A stretch of DNA of 64,000 nt, from positions 186,001 to 250,000 of the forward strand of contig CAVQRC010000039.1 in assembly GCA_963715045.1 (NCBI GenBank). The letters are read 5' to 3'. The position numbers were made by a program, and so were the translations under genes. This DNA comes from CAVQRC01 sp963715045 (lineage in GTDB: Bacteria > Planctomycetota > Planctomycetia > Pirellulales > Lacipirellulaceae). Shown here piece after piece: positions 1 to 9,027 of this stretch (position 1 is its first letter; the number at the start of each line of letters is the position of its first letter). The notes below the pieces were generated by a model. It searched no databases. It saw only the letters and a list, made by a program, of their open reading frames with translations, and was not told the origin of the DNA.

Positions 1-406
1 GAAACTGGAACCCCGCCTCGGCCTGATCGTGAGTCGCGGTCAACTCCGGTCGGCGATGCTCAACGCCCACCACCTCGAGCCCGGTTGCTGCGGCTACTTG
101 CCGTACCTGGCGTTCGAATTCGTTTTTCTCCAGTTCCTCTGGCAGCCGTCCGGCGAGGCTCGCGACCGATGTCTCGAGTTCATCCAGTTTTTCCCGCAAC
201 AGGCGGTGCCGGCGCTGCACGTCTACCGACTTGCCAAGCAGTGTCTGGACCTGGTCGCTGCGGGCGTCCATGCGTTCCCTCTCGCCGACCAGTGGCTGAT
301 AGACGCACACGCAATACGCCCACACGACGAACACCACCGCGACTCCGCCGGCGGCATGCAGCGCCCAGCCAACCCGCTGCTCAGGAGTCCTGGCGAAGGG
401 ATTCAT
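1..406 (-). CDS. PilO-like pilus assembly protein, C-terminus cut by window edge
   Basis: Reads leftwards from ATG at 406 and runs off the window after 135 codons. The protein begins MNPFARTPEQR, has one membrane segment at about residues 17-37, and then a charged heptad-like stretch (about 40-95) typical of the coiled coil of PilO/GspM. It sits 47 bases after the PilN-like gene in the same direction, the usual pilM-N-O order, which is the main reason for the call. PilO pairs with PilN in the inner-membrane platform that links the secretin side to the motor. Sequence similarity alone is weak in this family, so the assignment rests on topology plus gene order. Confidence 0.75.
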   Translation of the reverse strand, partial: MNPFARTPEQRVGWALHAAGGVAVVFVVWAYCVCVYQPLVGERERMDARSDQVQTLLGKSVDVQRRHRLLREKLDELETSVASLAGRLPEELEKNEFERQVRQVAAATGLEVVGVEHRRPELTATHDQAEAGFQF

Positions 407-453
407 AGCATGGCCTTTGCGGTGAGAGCGATTGAATGCATGAGTTGCTCCCG

Positions 454-1029
454 CTACAGCGAGCCCTTGATGGTGAAGGACTGCCGTGGTTCGTTCTGGA
501 CCGTAACGGTTTCCGCGCAATCCAGTTCGACCTCGGTAAACGGAACCACGGATCGCAGTTCCGCAGTCAATTCCGTGACCGAATGATCGCGGATCGCGAG
601 TCCCTCCACGATCACGACACCTGTCCCTTCGCGCGCATCGGGCCAGGGGTCCGCGGCCTGGCGAAAAGCAACGTGCTGAACGTAGACCTGCCCCTGGCTG
701 CGGGCGACGGCCTTGCCGATCAGGCCCAGCAACGTAACGACGGGCGTCTGCTTGGCGAGGGCCAGGGCCAACCGCTGTTCCTGCTGAATCTGCTCGATTC
801 TGTGGCGGTATGACTTCGTCACCGCGATCATCTCGCGAACCGGTTCGTACTGCGACTCCAGGGCGGCCAGCCGCTGTCGCTGCTGGTAGACGGGCCACCA
901 GGCAAGCAGCGAGGGTGGCACCAGCAAAACGGCCACGACGCCAGAGATTTTCGCCCATTGACGCAGTCGTGTCCGCCGAATTTCGCGGATCCGTGCCTGC
1001 CGCGACATGAGATTCACGTGATCGTTCAT
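454..1029 (-). CDS. pilN: PilN-like pilus assembly protein
   Basis: A 191-residue protein starting MNDHVNLMSRQARIRE; its ATG overlaps the PilM stop by four bases (ATGA), so the two are probably translationally coupled. A basic cytoplasmic N-terminus (residues 1-26) is followed by one membrane helix (about 27-45), a coiled-coil stretch (about 47-85) and a compact C-terminal domain. The short N-terminal segment with a conserved NL is the part of PilN known to dock onto PilM. A longer open frame in the same register runs upstream through pilM, but its sequence is low-complexity and arginine-rich, so the ATG at 1029 is preferred. Confidence 0.85.
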   Translation of the reverse strand: MNDHVNLMSRQARIREIRRTRLRQWAKISGVVAVLLVPPSLLAWWPVYQQRQRLAALESQYEPVREMIAVTKSYRHRIEQIQQEQRLALALAKQTPVVTLLGLIGKAVARSQGQVYVQHVAFRQAADPWPDAREGTGVVIVEGLAIRDHSVTELTAELRSVVPFTEVELDCAETVTVQNEPRQSFTIKGSL

Positions 1030-2102
1030 ACACGCCTCCAGGCGAGAGAGGATAAGGCCGCAGCCATCCCGAACAGGCAACTTGGAACTCCTGCCGGCTC
1101 GACTTCCTGCGATGGCTGACCGTCGAATCGCCAGACATGAACGTCGACGCTCAATTCGCTCGCCAGGTGGGCGGCAAGCCCCTTGATCGCCGCACCTCCT
1201 CCCAACAGTTGAATCTGCCGCGGCACGATCGATCTTCGTTGGCAATTCAGATGGGAAATCGTGCGGCTGATTTCCTCCTTGAGTTGACGCAGCGGCTCTG
1301 CCGTAAGTTCCGCGATGAGCGCCTCGGCGTGCGGCGTAGCCGTCGCGATGGGGAATCCGACCCCATAGTCGCGGAGCAGTCGCTGGGCCTCGTTCGGAGT
1401 GACGTGCAGATTCTCCGTCAGTACGGTGAGCAACCGGTCGAGACCGCAATCCTTCAGGCACCTCACATACACGGGACGGCCAGCGAGGATCACGCAGAAC
1501 GTCGCCCGCCGATATCCCCAATCGAGTGCCGCGACAGCCGTCTCGTTCGCGTGGTGGGCGACCATCGCAACGGCTCGTGCGAGACAGAACGGAGTCGCAT
1601 CGATCACTTGGCAGGACCAACCTGCCTGGGCGATGTCCGCGCTCAATTGATCGGGCCAGTGCGTGGCGACTGCGATCAGATTGGTCCGGACCTGCTGCAC
1701 GTCTTTGCCCGTCGCCGGTTCGGCTGCCCAGGTGGCGAATTGGAGTTGCCCTGCGGGACACCCGGTAACGGTTTCCAGAGTTCGCGTCGTAATTCGAGGC
1801 GGTTCGCGGGTCGCGTCTCGAGGTGGATCAAAGGTATGCACGTTGCAGACAGACATCGGCAGACTCGCGGCAACGCGGCGGCCGCGAAATCCACCACCCA
1901 GAGAGCGGACCACCGTCAACTCTTCGGCAACCGACAGGACCTCCTCCTGCCCAGCGCTGGCGTCGGCCCGGCTTGAACTTCGCGGGACGATCACGCTCTC
2001 GCCCCACGCGAGCGCGTTCTTGACGCGGGTCAGTTGCACCGCCTTCACGGTGGCATTACCCACGTCAACGCCAATCCAACCAGTTTGTCGCGGTGCGATC
2101 AT
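1026..2102 (-). CDS. pilM: PilM-type actin-like pilus assembly ATPase
   Basis: A 358-residue cytoplasmic protein with the actin/FtsA fold of PilM. The N-terminal phosphate loop is visible as WIGVDVGNATVKAVQL (about residues 9-24), and a second glycine-rich loop, LLGGGAAIKGL, lies near residue 300. PilM forms a ring at the cytoplasmic base of the type IV pilus and binds the N-terminus of PilN, encoded directly downstream with a four-base overlap. It lies 24 bases after the gspF/pilC gene. The frame is intact and the length matches the family. Confidence 0.9.
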   Translation of the reverse strand: MIAPRQTGWIGVDVGNATVKAVQLTRVKNALAWGESVIVPRSSSRADASAGQEEVLSVAEELTVVRSLGGGFRGRRVAASLPMSVCNVHTFDPPRDATREPPRITTRTLETVTGCPAGQLQFATWAAEPATGKDVQQVRTNLIAVATHWPDQLSADIAQAGWSCQVIDATPFCLARAVAMVAHHANETAVAALDWGYRRATFCVILAGRPVYVRCLKDCGLDRLLTVLTENLHVTPNEAQRLLRDYGVGFPIATATPHAEALIAELTAEPLRQLKEEISRTISHLNCQRRSIVPRQIQLLGGGAAIKGLAAHLASELSVDVHVWRFDGQPSQEVEPAGVPSCLFGMAAALSSLAWRRV

Positions 2103-2126
2103 GGCTCACTATTCTCCGTCGACGGC

Positions 2127-3320
2127 TCAGCCGCCTCGTTGCGCCAGGGTGGAGAGATCGAACACTGGCAGCATGACCGCCAGGACGACGCCCGCTACGA
2201 TAATCCCCATGCCGACGGTAATGATCGGCTCGAGAAGTCCCACCAACTGCCGCATCCGCGCTTCGGCCTCTTCCTTGTAGTACTCGCCCAGCAGTCCGGT
2301 TACTTCTCCCAGGTTGCCCGTGCCCTCCGCGGTAATCAGCATCTCGCGAGCGGATTGTGGAATGATCGACGTCGTCTGCAGCGCGCTCGCCAGGCTGCGA
2401 CCATTGACGACCGCTTCTTCCAGTTCCCCCAACAGATCGCGGTACATGGCATTCCGCGTGGCTTGCCGGGTCAGTCGCAGACTATCGAGCAGCGGCACTC
2501 CGCTGTGCAGCATCAGGCTCAGGGTTTGAAAAATGCGTGAGACAAATTGCGCGACGACGACGTTGCGTATCACGGCCACTTTCAGCCATAGCGAATCGAG
2601 CGTGCGGCGACCGCCCGCCGTGTTCCGCCACACCAGCATCCCCGGCACGGCGACAAGTACCAGCGGCAGCCACACGAACCAGTGATTCCGCAACTCGTCG
2701 GCGAAGGCGATCAACAGTCGCGTCACGGCAGGTAACGCCAGTTCGTATTGCTCAAAGATTTCGGAGAATCGTGGGAGCACGAACAGCACCAGGGCCACGA
2801 GAACCGAGGATGACACGACCATCAGCAGGATCGGATAGGTCATCATCGCCCGGATCGCGCGTCGTGAACGAATCTCGCTCCGCTGCATTTCGGCCAACTG
2901 TTGGAGCACTTGCGGCATGCGGCCGGAAGCCTCGCCGGCCGCCACGGTAGCGACGAAGCTGGCTTCGAACACGGTCGGATGCTGCTTCAGCGATTCGGAC
3001 AGCATGTTGCCGCGGAGCACCGAATCATGGACGTCGTGCAGCACCTGGGCGAGCGCCGGACGGCGGCATTGTGCCGCGAGCGATCCGAGCGCCGAGGCGA
3101 TGTCCACGCCGGATCGCGTCATGATCGCCAATTGGGCCGTGATCTCGGCGACGTGCTTCTGCCCCACTCCGCGGTGGCCAGCTCCACCGATTCCCGCGCC
3201 CAGTGTCCGCGACGGGTCGAAGTCGTCATCGACAAGCATGCCCGCTGGGACGATTTCGGCGTCGCGGCCCATGGCGGTCGTGTTGGACGATGGTGAAGGC
3301 TTTACAGCGGTGGGGAACAT
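2127..3320 (-). CDS. GspF/PilC-type inner-membrane platform protein
   Basis: A 397-residue polytopic protein with two T2SS-F domains, each a helical cytoplasmic bundle, separated by membrane helices at about residues 165-190 and 213-232 and followed by a last helix near the C-terminus. The first domain carries the usual signature LAIMTRSGVDIASALGSLA and the second LMLHSGVPLLDSLRLT. This protein couples ATP hydrolysis by GspE/PilB to pilin extraction from the membrane. The N-terminal 45 residues before the first domain are poorly ordered, and an in-frame ATG at residue 17 (MGRDAEIV) is an alternative start. The 162 bases between this gene and gspE are low-complexity. Confidence 0.9.
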   Translation of the reverse strand: MFPTAVKPSPSSNTTAMGRDAEIVPAGMLVDDDFDPSRTLGAGIGGAGHRGVGQKHVAEITAQLAIMTRSGVDIASALGSLAAQCRRPALAQVLHDVHDSVLRGNMLSESLKQHPTVFEASFVATVAAGEASGRMPQVLQQLAEMQRSEIRSRRAIRAMMTYPILLMVVSSSVLVALVLFVLPRFSEIFEQYELALPAVTRLLIAFADELRNHWFVWLPLVLVAVPGMLVWRNTAGGRRTLDSLWLKVAVIRNVVVAQFVSRIFQTLSLMLHSGVPLLDSLRLTRQATRNAMYRDLLGELEEAVVNGRSLASALQTTSIIPQSAREMLITAEGTGNLGEVTGLLGEYYKEEAEARMRQLVGLLEPIITVGMGIIVAGVVLAVMLPVFDLSTLAQRGG

Positions 3321-3324
3321 GTTG

Positions 3325-3440
3325 GGTGATGGGTTGGTAGGTTTATGGGTTTATGGGTTGGTGGGTTTGTGGGAATGACAAATGACAGATAACAAATGAC
3401 AAATGGTTAGCTAGTGACGAATGACTAACGAATGACGATC
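3325..3440. repeat. Low-complexity repeats between gspE and gspF
   Basis: Two simple-sequence blocks fill this gap. One repeats short units of the form ggttta/tgggt (3325-3375). The other repeats aatgac/aatgacg words (3376-3440). Similar aatgac-type words recur at 19035-19075, 35725-35770 and 56090-56120. No coding signal or clear terminator is visible here. Confidence 0.6.
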
Positions 3441-3482
3441 CAAAGATGTTGACGGAGTGTGTTCAAGATGGGCGGCTCGTGG

Positions 3483-5270
3483 CTATTCAAAAAACGCGAC
3501 GCGGGCGACTTCTTCCAGGCTGGTGAGTTCTTGTTCGGCAAGTTGCAGTCCGCCGTCGAGCAGGTTGGCGTATCCCTGGTCGCGAAACCAGTTGCGAATC
3601 GTCTCCATGGGCGCCTCCTGGGCGATCAGTTCGCGGAGGGCGGCGTTCGTCGGGAGGACTTCATAAATACCGATCCGGCCGCGGAAACCCGTATCGAAGC
3701 ATTCCCGGCAACCTTCACCCTTGGCAAAGCTCCGCCCGGTGTTGCCGCGGTAGTGCAAGGCTTCCAGGTACTCGGCGGTCGGATAATACGACGTACGGCA
3801 CTGGGGACAGATCGTCCGTACCAGTCGTTGAGCAATCACTCCGATCAGAGCGGCCGCCAGCTTGTAGCTTTCAATTCCCATGTCCATCAGCCGCGTGATC
3901 GCGCTGACACTGTCATTGGTGTGCAGCGTGCTGATCACGAGATGGCCGGTCAAGGCGGCCTGCACGGCGACCTTCGCCGTTTCGGCGTCGCGGATCTCAC
4001 CGACCATGATCACATCGGGATCCTGGCGGAGGATCGACCGCAACGCGGTCGCAAACGTCACGCCACGAACCGCATCGACCTGGACTTGATTGATCAACTC
4101 CATCTGATATTCGACCGGGTCCTCGACCGTGACGACGTTACGTTGGACCGACTTGATCAGTTCCAGTGCCGAGTAGAGCGTCGTCGTCTTACCACTTCCC
4201 GTGGGACCGGAGACGAGCATCAAACCGTAGGGTTTCTTCAAAATGTCCTTGATAAACCCGAGCGTCGTACGCGGAATCCCCAGTTTCTCCAGGTCGAACG
4301 ACAGCCGCTGCTTGTCGAGCACGCGGATCACGATCTTCTCACCCAATACGGTTGGCAGCGTCGACACTCGCAAATCCACTTCCTTGCCGTCCGCCACGAC
4401 CTGGCAACGTCCGTCTTGCGGCACCCGCTGCTCCGCAATGTCCAGCTTGGCCATCACCTTGATCCGCGAGACGATCGCCGGATACATGTCGCGCCGAGGC
4501 CGCAACATCTCGACCAGTTGCCCGTCGATCCGAAATCGGACGGTTCCGAACTTGCGACTTGGTTCGATGTGGAGGTCACTCGCCGACTTCCGAATCGCCT
4601 GCAGCACGAGATAGTTCACCAGGTTCACGACGGGACTGCCGTCGACCAGTTCGTGCACCGAAGCGACATCCATGTCGGAACTGTCGGCCTGCAGCTCGAT
4701 CGCCTCTTCATCCAGGTCGGCCGTCAAGGCATCGACGCGGAAGTCCTGCTCGTAGGCCCGCCGCTGCATCCGTTCGATGGCCGGTCCGAAGCTGAATACG
4801 GGCGATACGTCGAGGCCCGTCACCCGCTCGACGCAGTCGATCGTGTCCAGATTCAGCGGATCTTCCGTCGCCAGGACGAGCTTGTGGCGAACCCGGAACA
4901 GGGCCAGGACGTTGAGACTCTCGGCGAGTTGCCGCGGTACCAACTGCACCGCGACCGGATCGAGCAGACCTTCTCGCAGCCGCACGCCCGGCACGCCGAG
5001 TTGGGCCTCGATGAACGGCAACAATTGCTCTTCGCTGGCGAATCCGAGCTCCAGCAACGCCTCGCCCAGCTTCTGACCTTTGGCAGCCTGTTGACTCAGC
5101 GCTGCTTCCAGTTCGTCGGGCGCGATCAGATCGGCGTGCAGCAGCCGCTGTCCCAGCGGGGCCGTCGACGACCGCGACGCAACCAACTCGCTGTCGGTGC
5201 CCCCGGCGAAGGGTGCTTCCAGCGGGAGGATCGACTCGGCGGCAGCGGGTTGCTCGGCGATGGTGCTCAT
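3483..5270 (-). CDS. GspE/PilB-type assembly ATPase with MshEN N-terminus
   Basis: A 595-residue secretion/pilus ATPase that powers pseudopilin polymerisation. Residues 39-95 form an MshEN-like domain, with LGQRLL near 39-44 and QKLGEALLELG near 66-76 in the spacing known to bind cyclic-di-GMP in MshE. The N2 domain follows. The motor core has Walker A GPTGSGKT (355-362), an Asp/Walker B region ending in MVGEIRD (422-428) and the His box TLHTND (448-453). Two CxxC pairs (C488/C491 and C521/C524) form the zinc motif of extension ATPases. The ATG overlaps the stop of the STAS gene by four bases. A retraction-type PilT is not seen in the window. Confidence 0.92.
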   Translation of the reverse strand: MSTIAEQPAAAESILPLEAPFAGGTDSELVASRSSTAPLGQRLLHADLIAPDELEAALSQQAAKGQKLGEALLELGFASEEQLLPFIEAQLGVPGVRLREGLLDPVAVQLVPRQLAESLNVLALFRVRHKLVLATEDPLNLDTIDCVERVTGLDVSPVFSFGPAIERMQRRAYEQDFRVDALTADLDEEAIELQADSSDMDVASVHELVDGSPVVNLVNYLVLQAIRKSASDLHIEPSRKFGTVRFRIDGQLVEMLRPRRDMYPAIVSRIKVMAKLDIAEQRVPQDGRCQVVADGKEVDLRVSTLPTVLGEKIVIRVLDKQRLSFDLEKLGIPRTTLGFIKDILKKPYGLMLVSGPTGSGKTTTLYSALELIKSVQRNVVTVEDPVEYQMELINQVQVDAVRGVTFATALRSILRQDPDVIMVGEIRDAETAKVAVQAALTGHLVISTLHTNDSVSAITRLMDMGIESYKLAAALIGVIAQRLVRTICPQCRTSYYPTAEYLEALHYRGNTGRSFAKGEGCRECFDTGFRGRIGIYEVLPTNAALRELIAQEAPMETIRNWFRDQGYANLLDGGLQLAEQELTSLEEVARVAFFE

Positions 5271-5602
5271 TGCACGAAGCTCCCCACTGCCGTCTTGACG
5301 TCGGTGTACAGGTCAAAATGCTCATCGACGCCGGTGATCCGCAGGATTTCCCGGCACAGCGGCGAAGCGGCCGCCAGCTTGACCGTTCCTCCACGGTCCT
5401 GAAGCGCGTCTTGAATCTCCAGCAACACGTCCAGTCCCGCGCTGTCGATCAACGACACGTCGGTCATGTCGAGCACGAGCATCGGCTTCCCGCCGAGTCG
5501 CTCGGTCAGCATCGTCTTGGACAGGTCGGCCGCACTCTCATGATTGAGCGGGACGTTCGTGCTCACGACCTCCACCGCACCCTGGCATTCGATACGAAAC
5601 AT
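5267..5602 (-). CDS. STAS-domain protein (anti-sigma factor antagonist type)
   Basis: An 111-residue single STAS domain. The motif DVSLIDSAGLDVLLE places the expected phosphorylatable serine at residue 54, as in SpoIIAA/RsbV. Proteins of this family switch binding of a serine kinase or anti-sigma factor according to the phosphorylation of that serine. It is sandwiched between a histidine kinase (nine bases upstream) and the pilus motor ATPase (four-base overlap downstream). No RsbW-type kinase or PP2C phosphatase is encoded nearby, so its partner is either elsewhere or unconventional. Confidence 0.9.
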   Translation of the reverse strand: MFRIECQGAVEVVSTNVPLNHESAADLSKTMLTERLGGKPMLVLDMTDVSLIDSAGLDVLLEIQDALQDRGGTVKLAAASPLCREILRITGVDEHFDLYTDVKTAVGSFVQ

Positions 5603-5611
5603 GGCGGGTGA

Positions 5612-7438
5612 TCACTCCAGCGGAATCGTCACGAGGAAAGTGGATCCCTGATCGAGCTGGCTTTCGACGGTAATGTCGCCGCCGTGCATCCGGACAACTT
5701 CTCGGGCCAGTGAGAGTCCCAACCCGGTGCCCGACTCTGCCTGCACCCGCTGATCCGCACTGCGGAAAAACTTTTCAAACACCAGCGGGATTTCGTTTGC
5801 CGCGATCCCGACACCCGAGTCACTGACCGCGATCTGCAATTTGCTTTCGTCGAGCTTCACCTTGAGGGAGACATGTCCACCCGCGGGCGTGTACTTGGCC
5901 GCGTTCCCCAGCAGGTTCACCAGGACGGCGATCATCTTTTCCTTGTCGAGTTGCAGGTCGCTCATCTTTTCCGGCAACCGCACTTCGAAGTTTTGATCCT
6001 TCGCCTGGATCAAAGGCTGTACCTTGGCGAGCACTTCTTCGAACAGGCGGGCCGTTTCAACTTTCTGCCGATCAACCGCGAGGGAACCGACCTCCATGCT
6101 GCTGATGCTGAGCAGATCGTCGACGAACCGTGCCAGGCGTGTCACCTCGCTGTTGATGATGTTGCAGAACTCCTTCTGTCGTTCAACATCGATCGAACTG
6201 TGCGTCGCCAGCGTTTCGGCGTAGGCCTTGATGTTGGCCAGCGGTGTCCGCAGTTCGTGGGTCACCGTATCGACGAACTGGTTCCGCATCTTGTCGGCCA
6301 GCTTCTGCTGGGTCACGTCCCGCAGAGACCACACCTGACCCTTGAGATGACTGCTCCGCAGGGGCTGCCGCGCCACGCGGAGCACACGGCCGGAGGCTCC
6401 CTCCTCACGTTGCATCTCGGAAACGGCGGCCCGGTTGCCCGACTTCGGATCAAACAGGGGGCTGTCGGCCAGGGCGGGCACTTCGGCGAGCAGGCAGGCC
6501 TGCATTTCGAGCCCTTCCAGGCAGCCATCAGTCACCTCTTCTCCCAACAGGGCGGCAATGGCTCGGTTGGCAAACGTAATCCGGCCTTCCACGTCGGTGA
6601 CGGCGATCCCGTCCTGCAGATTCTGAAGAATGTCGGCCAGATCCTGCTCTTTGCGGGCGGCGATGGCATCGGCAAGGCGTTTGTCGAGATCGCCCCCTCC
6701 TGACTCACGCTGCAGTTGTTCGATGAGCTCGGCAACCTGATTCCAGCCGAGGGAAGTCGCGTCACGAGCGGGTAGCGGCCGTAACTGCAGGGGGCTGCCG
6801 GCCGGCTGCACCGCGACGCTCCGCAGTTGCGTCTCGACGCCGGCCACAGGCCGCGTCAGCCGTGACAACACGATGGCACCGATGCCGACCAGTGCCAGCG
6901 GGACTAACACGGCCAGGGGTGCGACTTTGGCGGCCTCGGTGAGGGTGTTGAAGAGATTCGGTTCGACCACCGCAATGTGCAGCGAACCGAAGGGATCGCC
7001 GTCCGCGACCAGTGGCACGCGGTACTCGCGGAGGATGCGTCCTTGTTCGTCAACAAACCGCGTTCCCGTGACATTCCCCCACCGCAGGCTGCTACCGGTT
7101 GGCAGCACGGCCTGCTGTCCGTGGCGTTGCGGATCGGAATGGGCCAGGTACGTGCCCTCGTTCGTCACCACGGAGCAATAGGCGAGGCCCGCTTCGGCCT
7201 TGGTGCGACGAAGAATCGCCGTAAGACCTTCGGCACCGTGCCGTAGATACTCGATTTCCGTGGCCGCGGCCGCCTTGCCCAAGCGGGACAGGCACTGGTT
7301 GATGGCGCGGGAGCTCAGAAGCGTATGCGAAGTGACGACCACCCCCACCGCGAGCCAGCTCACGGCGACCATACAGAACAGCAGATATAGCGCGACGACC
7401 TTACGAGGAAAACCCAGATTGGGACGACTTCGGAACAT
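5612..7438 (-). CDS. Membrane sensor histidine kinase with PAS domain
   Basis: A 608-residue sensor kinase. Membrane helices at about 14-36 and 172-193 flank a periplasmic sensing region of about 135 residues. A linker (about 195-265) leads to a PAS domain (about 265-375, with LQDGIAVTDVEGRITFANRA), then HisKA with the phosphoacceptor His394 in THELRTPL, and a HATPase_c domain with an N-box (LLGNAAKYTPAGG) and glycine boxes (DSGVGIA, GTGLGLSLA). It is complete and co-directional with the receiver gene 126 bases upstream and the STAS gene nine bases downstream. The ligand is unknown. Confidence 0.92.
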   Translation of the reverse strand: MFRSRPNLGFPRKVVALYLLFCMVAVSWLAVGVVVTSHTLLSSRAINQCLSRLGKAAAATEIEYLRHGAEGLTAILRRTKAEAGLAYCSVVTNEGTYLAHSDPQRHGQQAVLPTGSSLRWGNVTGTRFVDEQGRILREYRVPLVADGDPFGSLHIAVVEPNLFNTLTEAAKVAPLAVLVPLALVGIGAIVLSRLTRPVAGVETQLRSVAVQPAGSPLQLRPLPARDATSLGWNQVAELIEQLQRESGGGDLDKRLADAIAARKEQDLADILQNLQDGIAVTDVEGRITFANRAIAALLGEEVTDGCLEGLEMQACLLAEVPALADSPLFDPKSGNRAAVSEMQREEGASGRVLRVARQPLRSSHLKGQVWSLRDVTQQKLADKMRNQFVDTVTHELRTPLANIKAYAETLATHSSIDVERQKEFCNIINSEVTRLARFVDDLLSISSMEVGSLAVDRQKVETARLFEEVLAKVQPLIQAKDQNFEVRLPEKMSDLQLDKEKMIAVLVNLLGNAAKYTPAGGHVSLKVKLDESKLQIAVSDSGVGIAANEIPLVFEKFFRSADQRVQAESGTGLGLSLAREVVRMHGGDITVESQLDQGSTFLVTIPLE

Positions 7439-7563
7439 GTCTTTTTCGTGTCTTGGGCACGTCGCCGATGGACCCTGGTGTGAAGAGGGTTGCCGCGTTT
7501 AATCGCCGCTCTGTGTCGGCAGGATTCGGCCGCGGTAACGCTCAACGGCATCGTTGTCAAAGC

Positions 7564-7986
7564 CTAAGCGCGTACTGCCAGGAGTTCCTCGACCGCCTTG
7601 ACCACGGCGGACGGACTGAACGGCTTGGGGAACATCGCATCAATTCCCAGCTCTGCGCGGATGCGAGGTAATTCCAATTCCAACCCCTTGGCCGTCAACA
7701 GAATGATCGGACAGGTCGCGTAAGCCGGGAGTTGGCGGAGCGCGGCGGTGAGCTCGAGTCCCGTCATTTCCGGCATCTGCTGGTCGGTGATCACGATGTC
7801 GAACGTTGACGCGGCGGCTGTGTCGAACGCTTCCCGCCCGTTGCAGGCGGTCACGGTCTCCAGGCCCGCATTCTCCAACGCGAACTGCGTGACCCGCGCC
7901 AACGCGGCGTTGTCGTCGACGATCAGCACCCGTTTGCTGGTCGCTCCCATGCTGTTGCCTGCCCCGCTTTCAAGTGCCGATCCCAA
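7564..7986 (-). CDS. Single-domain CheY-like response regulator
   Basis: A 140-residue lone receiver domain. The acidic pair DD at 24-25, phosphoacceptor Asp68 (in IVITDQQMP), the conserved Thr of LLTAKG and the Lys of MFPKPFS are all present. There is no output domain, so it probably acts by protein contact, as CheY or PilG/PilH do. It lies just upstream of the histidine kinase and is its likely partner. A second in-frame ATG (MGATSKRV, residue 13) is a plausible start. The strong hairpin at 8067-8128 lies before it, so it may have its own promoter rather than reading through from the pilin gene. Confidence 0.9.
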   Translation of the reverse strand: MGSALESGAGNSMGATSKRVLIVDDNAALARVTQFALENAGLETVTACNGREAFDTAAASTFDIVITDQQMPEMTGLELTAALRQLPAYATCPIILLTAKGLELELPRIRAELGIDAMFPKPFSPSAVVKAVEELLAVRA

Positions 7987-8066
7987 AACCCGTTTAAGCT
8001 ACTGAATCTCCCGCCATGGGATAGGTTCAGCGGCTTTGGGACCAGTGTTAAAGCATAAATCGTGCG

Positions 8067-8128
8067 GGCCTTGCCTCGTTCCCCGGCGGTCGCACTCACG
8101 TGCGGCCGCCGGGGAGCGAGGCAAGGCC
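8067..8128 (-). terminator. Long GC-rich hairpin after pilin gene
   Basis: Arms 8067-8094 and 8101-8128 pair over 28 positions with a six-base loop; the only non-Watson-Crick positions are two G-U wobbles. It starts 25 bases past the inferred pilin stop at 8153. No U-tract is evident, so it is either a factor-independent terminator of the tract-less kind or an mRNA-stabilising 3' hairpin that would let pilin mRNA accumulate above the downstream assembly genes. Confidence 0.7.
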
Positions 8129-8152
8129 ACGCCACCAAAACTTCAAACTGCC

Positions 8153-8613
8153 TTACAGCGCGTCGTAGTTGATCGTTCCGTCGCTCGCCGTGGCAGCCCC
8201 GTGATTGCAGATGAATGTGCCGTCGGCTGTGTTGTACTTCCAGCCCGTCGCGGGGCTGGCATCGGCGGCTGTCGGCCCGGCACCCGTCGGGTTGACGTCC
8301 TTCGCTGCGGCCGTACCTACGGTCGGTCCTACCGGACAGCTCGGAAATGCGCCCGAATGTACGGTGTCAGGGCCGTGCGGAAGTCGGCGCCTGTACCCGT
8401 GCAGGGCGGCAACGTACCACCCTGTTCGGCGGCGTACATCTCGATTGCGTCACGCACAATCGACAGCGTCTGGCGGAGGCCGTTGTCCGTTGCCGAAGAA
8501 GAGGTGCTCAACAATTTCGGCGCGGCGACTCCGGCCAGGATGCCGAGAATCATGATCACCACGACCAGCTCAATCAGGGTAAAAGCGTGTTGTTTGCGTT
8601 TGAGGTGTGTCAA
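8153..8613 (-). CDS. Major type IV pilin/type II pseudopilin (GspG-like), frameshifted
   Basis: The protein opens with a short basic leader and the prepilin motif KQHAFTLIELVVVIMILG, so the prepilin peptidase would cleave before the Phe and a Glu sits at mature position 5. The TTG start at 8613 has a GGAG ribosome site eight bases upstream. As read, the frame stops after 94 codons at 8329. One base appears to be missing near 8340, after TTCC, and restoring it continues the protein through CPVGPTVG, GWKYNTADGTFICNH and DGTINYDAL to the stop at 8153, giving about 153 residues, normal for planctomycete pseudopilins. It heads the minus-strand pilus block. Confidence 0.85.
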
Positions 8614-9027
8614 GGCACAACTCCTTCTTCAAAAAAGTGTCACGGCTCGTCATGCCACGGTGGGCTGCAGGCTCGGCGAAAGGGCAATCGCTGATCTGGG
8701 TCCGCTTCGTGGTTCTCCATGCAGAAGCCTAGCTCGCGATCCTGCGGCAGCAGAGTTTTCTCAGCGAACAACGGGACGTTCTCGCCGAGATCCTACAACC
8801 CGGAATGTCCATCGACAGGTATTTCCGCTACGACACGCCATCATCGCTGCCTGGCCGCCGACATCCGTGCGACTGTGAACTAGTCTTTGCTAGATAGATG
8901 CCTGTGGCCGCACGGCGGGTTACCCGTCCGTAGTCATGCCGCAAATGTTTGTCGACGGCCTTGGAAGGCCGCCGTACAGACAGCATCGCTCGTGATACGA
9001 CGGCTCTGCGGGGTCCGCCGTAACGAG
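8614..9027. other. Divergent intergenic region, pilin / HD-GYP
   Basis: Contains the ribosome site of the pilin gene (8617-8630) and must hold the promoters of the leftward pilin and rightward HD-GYP genes. An open frame extends the HD-GYP reading frame upstream to 8887, but its residues look random, so it was not taken as coding. No clear promoter boxes or RNA genes were recognised. Confidence 0.4.

Noticed and set aside
3459..5402. 647-codon open frame on the plus strand opposite gspE
   Set aside because: It is the antisense shadow of the well-supported ATPase gene, with basic, low-information residues and no family motifs.
8887..9027. Upstream extension of the HD-GYP protein to 8887
   Set aside because: The frame is open but its residues look random and no ribosome site was seen; ATG 9028 begins the region that reads as protein.
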